Shown one piece after another: positions 8,151 to 13,441 of a stretch of DNA of 13,441 nucleotides. The notes under the pieces are model-generated. The model worked only from the letters and a program-made list of their open reading frames with translations. It did no database searches and was not told the origin of the DNA. The stretch covers positions 1-13,441 of the forward strand of contig RFSP01000025.1 in NCBI GenBank assembly GCA_009923895.1. The letters run 5' to 3'. Numbering within the stretch: the first letter of the stretch is position 1; every line of letters begins with the position of its first letter. Made by a program: the position numbers and the translations under genes. Origin of the DNA: Betaproteobacteria bacterium. GTDB taxonomy: Bacteria > Pseudomonadota > Gammaproteobacteria > Burkholderiales > Burkholderiaceae_C.

Positions 8151-8164
8151 TTGCAGCGCAGCAA
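8151..8164 (+). promoter_or_regulatory. Candidate PhaR operator, downstream copy
   Basis: TTGCAGCGCAGCAA is palindromic at 12 of 14 positions. It lies just after the predicted transcription start, 59 bp from the matching upstream copy, so the two boxes bracket the promoter. This position suits a roadblock or looping repressor. Identification as a PhaR site is inference from the TGC-N3-GCA core and the phasin context. Confidence 0.5.
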
Positions 8165-8233
8165 TGCCTACAGCCCTACCGCAAGTGACCCTCAATCTCG
8201 ATTTCGTTTTGTCTTTTTATCAAGGAGCCTCTC

Positions 8234-8791
8234 ATGTCTAACTTCATGACCGCTGAACAAGTTCTGGCCGCCAACAAGGCCAACGTCGAAACCCTCTTTG
8301 GCCTGACCCAAAAGGCCTTCGAAGGCGTGGAAAAGCTCGTCGAGCTCAACCTGCAAGTCGCCAAGACCGCCATGAGCGAAGCCGCCGAGTCCACCCGCGC
8401 TGCCCTGTCCGTCAAGGACGCGCAAGAGCTGGTGGCCCTGCAACAGTCGCTGCTGCAGCCGGTGGCTGAGAAGGCTGTGTCTTACGGCCGTCACGTGTAT
8501 GAAATCGCTGCGTCCACCAACGCCGCTGTGGCGCAAGTGGCCGAAGCCCAAATCGCCGACGCCCAGAAGAAGATCGTGGCTGTGGTGGACACCGCCGTCA
8601 AGAACGCTCCTGCTGGCACCGAGAACGCCGTAACCTTGGTCAAGTCGGCCGTGGCCGCTGCCAACAACGCCTTTGAGAGCGTGCAAAAAGCTGCCAAGCA
8701 AGCCACCGACATGGCCCAGGCCAACATCCACGCCATGACCCAAACCGCGGTCAAAGCGGCCCAGGCACCTGCCAAAGGCCGTCGCGGCTAA
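8234..8791 (+). CDS. phaP: Phasin family protein (polyhydroxyalkanoate granule-associated)
   Basis: 185 residues, close to the usual length of betaproteobacterial PhaP-type phasins. The sequence is almost entirely amphipathic helix, rich in Ala, Glu, Lys and Val, with no Cys. The opening MSNFMTAEQVLAANKANVET and the block VEKLVELNLQVAKTAMSEA are family-typical, and the tail ends in a basic KGRRG. Phasins coat polyhydroxybutyrate granules and control their number and surface. The start is fixed by AAGGAG at 8222-8227, six bases before ATG 8234. It is monocistronic, with its own strong promoter, two operator-like boxes and a double terminator. No polymerase or thiolase gene is nearby, so it is a stand-alone phasin locus. 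The symbol is by family; paralogues are common in these bacteria. Confidence 0.93.
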   Translation: MSNFMTAEQVLAANKANVETLFGLTQKAFEGVEKLVELNLQVAKTAMSEAAESTRAALSVKDAQELVALQQSLLQPVAEKAVSYGRHVYEIAASTNAAVAQVAEAQIADAQKKIVAVVDTAVKNAPAGTENAVTLVKSAVAAANNAFESVQKAAKQATDMAQANIHAMTQTAVKAAQAPAKGRRG

Positions 8792-8803
8792 AGCCCCGCG
8801 CCA

Positions 8804-8832
8804 CACGTCGCCGCGATGAGCCAAGCGACGTG
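8804..8832 (+). repeat. Perfect inverted repeat in the phasin 3' untranslated region
   Basis: CACGTCGC (8804-8811) and GCGACGTG (8825-8832) form a perfect 8-bp stem with a 13-nt loop, 12 bases after the phasin stop. There is no U-run after it, so it is not an intrinsic terminator by itself. It may protect the 3' end of the mRNA or be a protein-binding site. Confidence 0.6.
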
Positions 8833-8841
8833 ATGTGCACA

Positions 8842-8865
8842 AAGCCCGGTTATCCGGGCTTTTTT
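8842..8865 (+). terminator. Rho-independent terminator 1 after the phasin gene
   Basis: AAGCCCGG (8842-8849), loop TTAT, CCGGGCTT (8854-8861), then a T-run to 8865. This is a canonical strong hairpin with U-tract on the plus strand. On the minus strand only three Ts follow the stem, so it would work weakly in the other direction. Confidence 0.9.
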
Positions 8866-8873
8866 CATTGCAC

Positions 8874-8894
8874 GCCCGGCAAGCCGGGCTTTTT
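8874..8894 (+). terminator. Rho-independent terminator 2 after the phasin gene
   Basis: GCCCGG (8874-8879), loop CAAG, CCGGGC (8884-8889), then TTTTT (8890-8894). It nearly repeats terminator 1, including the TTTTTCATT tail, so it looks like a local duplication. Its last T is the first base of the reverse-complemented stop codon of the convergent patatin gene. Confidence 0.85.
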
Positions 8895-9829
8895 CATTTG
8901 GTCAAACCCGCAATCTTGGCCCGAATTTCCAGCAGCAACGCCGATGCGGCTTCTCTGCCCAAGGCAATGGCCCGGCTGCGCGCGGCGAAGTCGGCGCTGC
9001 CCACCCCTTGCAGGCGAGGCCGCAACACCACATCGGCGTCCTTCAACTCAAACTGGTTGATGCTCTTGCCCATGATGGAAAAAGTCTGCAGCAGCATTTT
9101 GAAGACGTCGCCCGTGGGTGCCCCATCAGGCGGCGTGGTGATGTCCACGGCGATCACGAGGTCTGCGCCCATTTGCCGCGCAAAGCGCACGGGCACCGGA
9201 GAGGCCAAGCCCCCATCCACGTACTCGCGGTTGCCAATGCGCACCGGCTGAAAGACCGCGGGCACGGCGCTGGAGGCCCGGACCGCTGCACCGGTGTCGC
9301 CGCGTTGAAACAAGATGGGCAAACCGCTGTCCAAATCGGTGGCCACAATGCCCAAGGGCAAGCGCATCTGCTCGATGGTGCGACCGGCCGTCTGGTCTCG
9401 GACATAGCGCGCCAGCGCATCTCCGCGTATGAGTCCTCGCCCTGGGAAAGACCAGTCCGTAATGGCGCCTTCGTCCATGGATTGCGCCAGGGTGCCCAAT
9501 TCAGCGCCCGTCTTGCCGGAGGCGTAGAGCGCCGCCACCAGACTGCCCGCCGAGGTCCCCACCACCAAGTCGGGTCGGATGCCCGCCTCTTCCAGCACCT
9601 GAATGACGCCAATGTGGGCAAAGCCGCGCGCGGCGCCGCCACCCAAGGCCAAACCGATGCGTGGCGGGCGCGTGGGCTTGGCCGCCGCGGCACCTTCGGA
9701 GGGGGTGACGGCTGGAGGCGGCACACCGGGCGGTGAACTCGGTGGCACGGTTTGGCAAGCCGCCAAGACCGCCAACACCAAGCAACCTAACCCCCCCTGG
9801 GACAACCTTTTGATATAGCCAACAAGCAT
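8894..9829 (-). CDS. Patatin-like phospholipase lipoprotein (RssA-like)
   Basis: 311 residues from ATG 9829. A lipoprotein signal peptide ends in the lipobox LAAC (cysteine 25 from this start), followed by a Pro/Ala-rich linker to about residue 55. The patatin domain shows the oxyanion loop GLALGGGAARGFAH (59-72), the nucleophile elbow GTSAG with Ser93, and the dyad Asp205 in YVDGG. The dyad is intact, so an active lipid acyl hydrolase is expected. It is probably anchored to the periplasmic side of the outer membrane, since no Asp follows the lipid-modified Cys. An upstream TTG at 9835 would add two residues. The gene converges on the phasin terminators, and its TGA touches the second U-tract. 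Substrate is unknown. Confidence 0.93.
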   Translation of the reverse strand: MLVGYIKRLSQGGLGCLVLAVLAACQTVPPSSPPGVPPPAVTPSEGAAAAKPTRPPRIGLALGGGAARGFAHIGVIQVLEEAGIRPDLVVGTSAGSLVAALYASGKTGAELGTLAQSMDEGAITDWSFPGRGLIRGDALARYVRDQTAGRTIEQMRLPLGIVATDLDSGLPILFQRGDTGAAVRASSAVPAVFQPVRIGNREYVDGGLASPVPVRFARQMGADLVIAVDITTPPDGAPTGDVFKMLLQTFSIMGKSINQFELKDADVVLRPRLQGVGSADFAARSRAIALGREAASALLLEIRAKIAGLTK

Positions 9830-10108
9830 AGACAAGCAAAAATCTCAGTTCCAAGAATAAAGACGGGCGCCCAGACTCGCGCCCTGACCGATTTTGTCAC
9901 GGCAGGCCGCCTGAGCACCCCGTACGCATTCAAGACCGAGGTCTTTGTGGTCGGCGACGCAACCCGTTGGCAGCTTCTTGCATATCGGGTCTGCCGCAAA
10001 CGCACCACACAGACCCTTCGAGCACGTCGGACTCCGCGGTACGCCGCATCGTGAGGTCGTAAAATCGAGCGATTTACGTCCTCAGGCCTTTGGCAGGCCT
10101 CCACCTCC
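9830..10108. other. Intergenic region between the patatin gene and fdxA
   Basis: This divergent gap must hold promoters for both genes. A frame on the plus strand stays open for 87 codons (9791-10051) but has no ATG and no visible ribosome-binding site; its GTG at 9947 would give only 35 codons. A near-perfect inverted repeat lies at 10058-10078 and a short AGGCC/GGCCT stem at 10084-10100. No RNA gene was recognised. Confidence 0.5.
10058..10078 (+). promoter_or_regulatory. Inverted repeat overlapping a candidate -10 box upstream of fdxA
   Basis: CGTAAAATCG (10058-10067) and CGATTTACG (10070-10078) are inverted copies with a single extra A. The left arm holds TAAAAT (10060-10065), a plausible -10 box about 43 bp before the fdxA ATG; no good -35 is visible. 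It may be an operator, and the regulator is unknown. Confidence 0.4.
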
Positions 10109-10432
10109 ATGACCCACGTCGTCACTGAATCGTGCATCCGCTGCAAGTACACCGATTGTGTGGATGTTTGTCCTGTGGATTGCTTCCGAGAAGGCCCCAA
10201 CTTTTTGGCCATCGATCCCGACGAGTGCATCGACTGCGCCGTGTGCATCCCTGAGTGTCCGGTCAATGCCATCGTGCCGGAAGAAGACGTGCCCAGCGAT
10301 CAGTTGGGCTTCATCAAGCTCAATGCGGAGTTGTCGCGCAAGTGGCCCAGCATCACGCGCAGCAAGACCTCTCTGCCCGATGCCGACGACTGGAAGGACC
10401 GCAAGGACAAGCTCTCGGAGCTGATCCGCTGA
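10109..10432 (+). CDS. fdxA: 7Fe ferredoxin (one 3Fe-4S plus one 4Fe-4S cluster)
   Basis: 107 residues, matching Azotobacter-type ferredoxin I in length and sequence. By alignment with that protein, Cys9, Cys17 and Cys50 should hold the 3Fe-4S cluster, and Cys21, Cys40, Cys43 and Cys46 the 4Fe-4S cluster; Cys12 and Cys25 correspond to the extra cysteines. The C-terminal LNAELSRKWPSIT and LPDADDW are family-typical. It is a small cytosolic low-potential electron carrier. The start MTHVVTESC is fixed by conservation, although the bases just before it (CCTCCACCTCC, 10098-10108) contain no Shine-Dalgarno and actually resemble the anti-Shine-Dalgarno. The stop overlaps the reductase start as TGATG, so both are expected to be made together. 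Confidence 0.96.
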   Translation: MTHVVTESCIRCKYTDCVDVCPVDCFREGPNFLAIDPDECIDCAVCIPECPVNAIVPEEDVPSDQLGFIKLNAELSRKWPSITRSKTSLPDADDWKDRKDKLSELIR

Positions 10433-11490
10433 TGAGTGCCTCTGTGATCGAAACCGACGCCGTCATCGTCGGTGCCGGGCCCGTGGGCCTTTTCCAGGTT
10501 TTTGAGCTGGGCCTGTTGGAAATCAAGGCCCACATCATCGACTCCTTGGCCTATCCCGGCGGGCAATGCGTGGAGCTCTATCCCGACAAGCCCATCTACG
10601 ACATCCCAGCCGTGCCCGTGTGCACCGGACAAGAGCTCACCGACAACCTGCTCAAGCAGATCGAGCCGTTTGGAGCCACTTTCCATCTGGGACAAGAGGT
10701 GACCCGCGTGGAGCGCCAAGCCGATCAGCGTTTCTTTGTGGAAACGTCCAAGGGGACGCAGTTTCTGACCAAGACGATCTTCATCGCCGCCGGTGTGGGA
10801 TCGTTTCAACCGCGCACGCTCAAGGTTGACGGTCTAGACGCCTTTGACGATTCCCAGGTGTTTTATCGCGTCAAAGACCCGAGTCTGTTCAAAGACAAGA
10901 ATTTGGTCATCGTGGGTGGTGGCGACTCGGCCTTGGATTGGGCGCTCAATTTTGCTCAAGACGGCCCCAACAAGGCCGAAAGCGTCATCCTCATTCACCG
11001 ACGGGATGGTTTTCGGGCGGCACCGGCCAGCGTGGCCAAGATGAAAGAGCTCTGCGACGCCTACGAAATGCAATTCATGGTGGGGCAGATCACCGACATC
11101 GAAGCGGCCGATGGCAAGCTCCAGGCAGTGAAAGTCACGGGTGGCGATGGGGTGACCCGCGTGGTGCCCTTGGACATGCTGCTGGTGTTCTTTGGCCTGA
11201 GCCCCAAGCTGGGTCCCATTGCAGACTGGGGCTTGGACATTGAGCGCAAACAACTGGTGGTGGACACCGAGAAGTTTGAAACCAGCGTGTCTGGCATCTT
11301 TGCGGTGGGTGACATCAACACCTACCCGGGCAAGAAGAAACTCATCTTGTCGGGCTTTCACGAGGCGGCGCTGGCCGCCTTTGGTGCCAGCCCCTACATC
11401 TTCCCGGAAAAGCGCGTGCTGCTGCAGTACACCACCACCAGCCCCAAACTGCACAAGGTTTTGGGAGTGGAATCGCCCACGTTCGATTGA
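10432..11490 (+). CDS. Ferredoxin--NADP+ reductase, thioredoxin-reductase-like type
   Basis: 352 residues. The FAD Rossmann motif GAGPVG is at 14-19, the NADP motif GGGDSA at 162-167, the 2'-phosphate-binding HRRDGFRA at 189-196, and the second FAD motif FAVGDI at 290-295. Unlike thioredoxin reductase it has no CxxC in the NADP domain, which places it with the YumC/Chlorobium-type ferredoxin-NADP reductases. It exchanges electrons between NADPH and ferredoxin in the cytosol. ATG 10432 overlaps the fdxA TGA by one base, with GGAG 11 nt upstream inside fdxA, so fdxA is its likely partner. An in-frame extension into fdxA is not family-like and was discarded. No terminator is seen before the riboswitch 25-30 bp downstream. 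Confidence 0.94.
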   Translation: MSASVIETDAVIVGAGPVGLFQVFELGLLEIKAHIIDSLAYPGGQCVELYPDKPIYDIPAVPVCTGQELTDNLLKQIEPFGATFHLGQEVTRVERQADQRFFVETSKGTQFLTKTIFIAAGVGSFQPRTLKVDGLDAFDDSQVFYRVKDPSLFKDKNLVIVGGGDSALDWALNFAQDGPNKAESVILIHRRDGFRAAPASVAKMKELCDAYEMQFMVGQITDIEAADGKLQAVKVTGGDGVTRVVPLDMLLVFFGLSPKLGPIADWGLDIERKQLVVDTEKFETSVSGIFAVGDINTYPGKKKLILSGFHEAALAAFGASPYIFPEKRVLLQYTTTSPKLHKVLGVESPTFD

Positions 11491-11513
11491 TTTGAGCCGA
11501 TAATTTCTTCTAT

Positions 11514-11606
11514 TCGCTAGGGGTGTTGGCCCGGCTCAGACAGCCGGGTCGACTGAGAAAGTCCCTTTGAACCTGATTGAGGTAATCCTCGCGCAGGGAA
11601 GCAGTC
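11514..11606 (+). ncRNA. TPP riboswitch (THI box) aptamer
   Basis: The conserved THI core is present in order: GGGGTGTTGG (11520-11529), a variable 7-bp P3 hairpin CCCGGCT/AGCCGGG (11530-11548), CTGAGA (11553-11558), CCCTTTGAACCTGA (11563-11576), a P5 stem GAGG/CCTC (11579-11590) with TAAT loop, and CGCAGGGAAGC (11592-11602). GGG pairs with CCC (P2), CCTG with CAGG (P4) and a short GCT with AGC (P1). This is the aptamer that binds thiamine pyrophosphate and normally represses expression when the ligand is present. It sits in the leader of the TonB-dependent receptor gene, 74 nt before the TTG start. A GATAAT at 11499-11504 is a possible -10 box; readthrough from the reductase gene is also possible. 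Confidence 0.93.
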
Positions 11607-11614
11607 TTCAAGAC

Positions 11615-11633
11615 CGGGGTGGCCACCGCCCCG
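11615..11633 (+). promoter_or_regulatory. GC-rich hairpin in the riboswitch expression platform
   Basis: CGGGGTGG (11615-11622), loop CCA, CCGCCCCG (11626-11633) form an 8-bp stem with one G-U pair. It starts 9 nt after the aptamer and lacks a following U-run, so it is not an intrinsic terminator. It could be a spacer or part of a switching structure. Confidence 0.5.
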
Positions 11634-11650
11634 AATCCCACGGACGCCGA

Positions 11651-11673
11651 CCTGCTGGAATTTTTGCAGGAGG
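11651..11673 (+). promoter_or_regulatory. Ribosome-binding site of the TonB receptor with possible sequestering stem
   Basis: AGGAGG (11668-11673) is a perfect Shine-Dalgarno six bases before the TTG start at 11680 and decides that start. CCTGC (11651-11655) can pair with GCAGG (11666-11670), covering half of it. With no terminator in the leader, this supports translational control by the riboswitch; the switching partner was not identified. Confidence 0.5.
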
Positions 11674-11679
11674 CATCCG

Positions 11680-13441
11680 TTGAAACTTCGCCATCTTCTG
11701 ACCCGTGCGGTGTCCCCCACCGCTGCCAGCTCGGTCGTGGCCTTGGCCGCCGTTTGCGCTCCCGTCGCCTCGGCATTGGCACAAAGCGCTGCCCAGGCCC
11801 CCTCACAATCGGTCACCGTCACAGGACGCCAAGACCGCGTCAGTGTGAGCGGCTTTGGTGAGGCGCCCTTGTCTCGCTCCCCTGTGCAGGCCCAGGTGGT
11901 CAACGCCGAGTCCCTGGCCGATGCCGGCGTGTCCACACTCATGGGGCTCACGCGGTTTGATGCCTCGCTGGGTGACGCCTACAACGCAGAGGGCTATTGG
12001 AGCAACTTCACGGCGCGCGGCTTTGTGTTGGACAACCGCAGCAACTACCGCCGCGACGGCTTGCCCATCAACGCCGAAACCGCACTGCCCTTGGACAACA
12101 AGGAGCGGGTGGAAGTGCTCAAAGGCGTGAGCGGCATTCAAGCCGGTCAAAGCGCCCCCGGCGGGCTGGTGAATCTGGTGGTCAAACGCCCGGTGGACCA
12201 TTTGCGCCGCGCCACGGTGGAGTGGCAGCAAAACGGCACCGTCGCCGCGTCGATGGATTGGAGCGAGCGTTTTGGGCCCGAGCGCCAGGCCGGCTTGCGC
12301 GTGAACGCCGCGGCCACGCACCTGGACCCTGTCTACCGGGACGCCAAAGGTCAAAGACGCGTGGTCGCCCTGGCTGCCGATACCCGATTGGGCCGTGGCG
12401 TGATCGAAGTGGAGATGGAGTCGGCGCACCAGAGCCAACCCAGTGTGCCGGGCTTCAGCCTCTTGGGTGACACGGTGCCGGACGCTCGCCGAGTGGACCC
12501 GCGCGTGAACCTCAACAACCAACGCTGGACCCAACCCGTGGTGCTGGACGGGCAAACGGCTTCCGTCAGATGGCAACAGCCTTTGAATGCGCAATGGCGG
12601 TTCATGGCCCACGCGCTGCAACAGCGATTGACTTCGGATGACCGGACCGCCTTTCCGTTTGGCGTCTTTGAGCCTGACTACAGCTGCCCGCAATGGTGCG
12701 ACCGCTTTGCAAGCGATGGCACCTTCAGCTATTGGGAGTTCATCAGCAACCGAGAGCGGCGCAACACCCGTGCATTGGACGTGTCCTTGCGTACCGAGCT
12801 GTACCTGCGCGACAAGGTAAGGCCCAACCCTTGGGCCGAGCTGTGGTTTGGCCTGCGGCACACACGCCTGCAGCGCAACACCGTGCTCACCAGCGCGGGC
12901 GACGAAGGGCTGCAGCCCACGCACGGGACGGCATCGGCCACCATCCCCTGGCTGGCATTCAGCCACGACCTGGGTCGCAACACCTTGGGCTATCTCAGCT
13001 GGGGCGAAGGGCTGGAGACCGAGGTCGTTCCCAATCAGCTTCGCTACACCAACCGGGGTCAACCCCTGCCCGCGCTCAAGAGCCGCCAAGCCGAGGTCGG
13101 ACTCAAGCACAGTGGTGACACGTGGTCGGGCAGCGTGGCTCTCTTTTCGATCCGCCGCCCCCAGTCCGCCGATCAAGGCGCCTGCGACAGCCTCAGTAGC
13201 TGCACACGCGTCCTCGATGGCAGCGCCATCCACAAAGGCGTGGAACTGCAAGCGCAAGGGCTGATCGGCGTGGGCGGCCCTTGGGCCTGGAACGCAGGCG
13301 TCATGCTGCTGAACGCCCGACGTGCGGGCTCGAGCGATGCGGCCATGAATGGACTGCGACCCGTGAACGTGCCTGCCCAATCCTTGCGCTTGGGGGGCAG
13401 CTACAGGGTGGCGGCGATGCACGGGTTGGAGCTGGGCGCGC
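11680..13441 (+). CDS. TonB-dependent outer-membrane receptor under TPP riboswitch control (3' end beyond window)
   Basis: 587 residues are visible with no stop; relatives are usually about 700, so roughly the last strands of the barrel are missing. The start is TTG 11680, behind AGGAGG. Residues 1-34 are a signal peptide ending ALA before Gln35. A TonB-box-like SVTVTG is at 44-49 and the plug domain runs to about 171, with ARGF (112-115), YRRDGLP (123-129), ERVEVLKGVSGIQAG (142-156) and APGGLVNLVVKRP (159-171). The remainder is barrel. Cysteine pairs C336/C340 and C502/C508 probably lie in surface loops. By sequence this resembles TonB-dependent siderophore receptors, but the TPP riboswitch points to thiamine or a thiamine precursor as cargo; that is inference. 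The frame is clean from start to window edge. Confidence 0.93.
   Translation, partial: MKLRHLLTRAVSPTAASSVVALAAVCAPVASALAQSAAQAPSQSVTVTGRQDRVSVSGFGEAPLSRSPVQAQVVNAESLADAGVSTLMGLTRFDASLGDAYNAEGYWSNFTARGFVLDNRSNYRRDGLPINAETALPLDNKERVEVLKGVSGIQAGQSAPGGLVNLVVKRPVDHLRRATVEWQQNGTVAASMDWSERFGPERQAGLRVNAAATHLDPVYRDAKGQRRVVALAADTRLGRGVIEVEMESAHQSQPSVPGFSLLGDTVPDARRVDPRVNLNNQRWTQPVVLDGQTASVRWQQPLNAQWRFMAHALQQRLTSDDRTAFPFGVFEPDYSCPQWCDRFASDGTFSYWEFISNRERRNTRALDVSLRTELYLRDKVRPNPWAELWFGLRHTRLQRNTVLTSAGDEGLQPTHGTASATIPWLAFSHDLGRNTLGYLSWGEGLETEVVPNQLRYTNRGQPLPALKSRQAEVGLKHSGDTWSGSVALFSIRRPQSADQGACDSLSSCTRVLDGSAIHKGVELQAQGLIGVGGPWAWNAGVMLLNARRAGSSDAAMNGLRPVNVPAQSLRLGGSYRVAAMHGLELGA

Noticed and set aside
8192..8842. 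216-codon minus-strand frame rich in Gly, His and Leu opposite the phasin gene
   Set aside because: The repetitive look comes from reading the Ala/Lys/Val-rich phasin codons backwards; the phasin has promoter, ribosome-binding site and terminators.
9787..10272. 161-codon minus-strand open frame opposite the start of fdxA
   Set aside because: It covers the antisense of the conserved ferredoxin cysteines and the intergenic region, with no family features.
10255..10431. Extension of the ferredoxin-NADP reductase frame back into fdxA
   Set aside because: The extra 59 codons are out-of-frame fdxA sequence; the FAD fold starts normally about ten residues after ATG 10432.
11615..11633. Leader hairpin as an intrinsic terminator of the riboswitch
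   Set aside because: The stem is strong but followed by AATCCCACGG, with no U-run.
11619..11861. GTG-started 80-codon frame between riboswitch and receptor
   Set aside because: It overlaps the receptor start in another frame, has no ribosome-binding site, and starts inside the leader hairpin. A leader peptide cannot be fully excluded but is unsupported.
11803..13422. 539-codon open frame on the minus strand opposite the TonB receptor
   Set aside because: It mirrors the receptor in a GC-rich gene, has no recognisable domain and no ribosome-binding site, while the plus strand shows a signal peptide, plug motifs and a perfect Shine-Dalgarno.
1..13441. CRISPR arrays, insertion sequences, tRNA or rRNA genes, phage genes
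   Set aside because: No regularly spaced direct repeats, transposase motifs, cloverleaf sequences or phage-like proteins were recognised on either strand.

Overview
The window is GC-rich, tightly packed bacterial chromosome. The proteins point to a betaproteobacterium of the order Burkholderiales, probably Comamonadaceae: a PhaP-type phasin, an fdxA plus thioredoxin-reductase-like ferredoxin-NADP reductase pair, a class IV-like deacetylase and a short GhrB-like dehydrogenase. The genus cannot be named from the sequence alone. No insertion sequence, prophage, CRISPR array, tRNA or rRNA was seen, so this looks like core genome.

Layout. (1) Bases 1-945 (+): the C-terminal part of an M3 metallopeptidase (oligopeptidase A, prlC), cut by the window edge. 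Its stop codon shares a palindromic TTAA with the convergent MFS gene. (2) Bases 942-8052 (-): a seven-gene run transcribed from 8052 down to 942. In transcription order it encodes a histone-deacetylase-family amidohydrolase, a hotdog acyl-CoA thioesterase, a nitroreductase, a NhaD/CitMHS-like ion antiporter, a D-2-hydroxyacid dehydrogenase (GhrB-like), RmuC and an MFS transporter. Gaps are 45 bp or less and often overlaps, which suggests one operon. (3) Bases 8053-8233: a divergent promoter region with two copies of a TTGCARCGCAGCAA box flanking a good sigma70 promoter for the phasin gene (8234-8791, +), a likely PhaR-type switch. The phasin gene is followed by three hairpins, two of them near-identical intrinsic terminators. 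(4) Bases 8894-9829 (-): a patatin-like lipoprotein. (5) Bases 10109-11490 (+): a 7Fe ferredoxin (fdxA) overlapping by one base with its probable ferredoxin-NADP reductase. (6) From about 11514: a TPP (THI-box) riboswitch, a structured leader, and a TonB-dependent outer-membrane receptor starting at TTG 11680 behind a perfect AGGAGG. The receptor reads open to the window end.

Working together: the phasin belongs to polyhydroxyalkanoate storage and may be autoregulated through PhaR. fdxA and the reductase form a low-potential electron-transfer pair. The riboswitch ties outer-membrane uptake to intracellular thiamine pyrophosphate, so the receptor is a candidate importer of thiamine or a thiamine precursor, although its sequence resembles siderophore receptors. 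That riboswitch-receptor unit is the most interesting item. The rest is mostly ordinary housekeeping content. All family calls come from motif recognition, without database searches.
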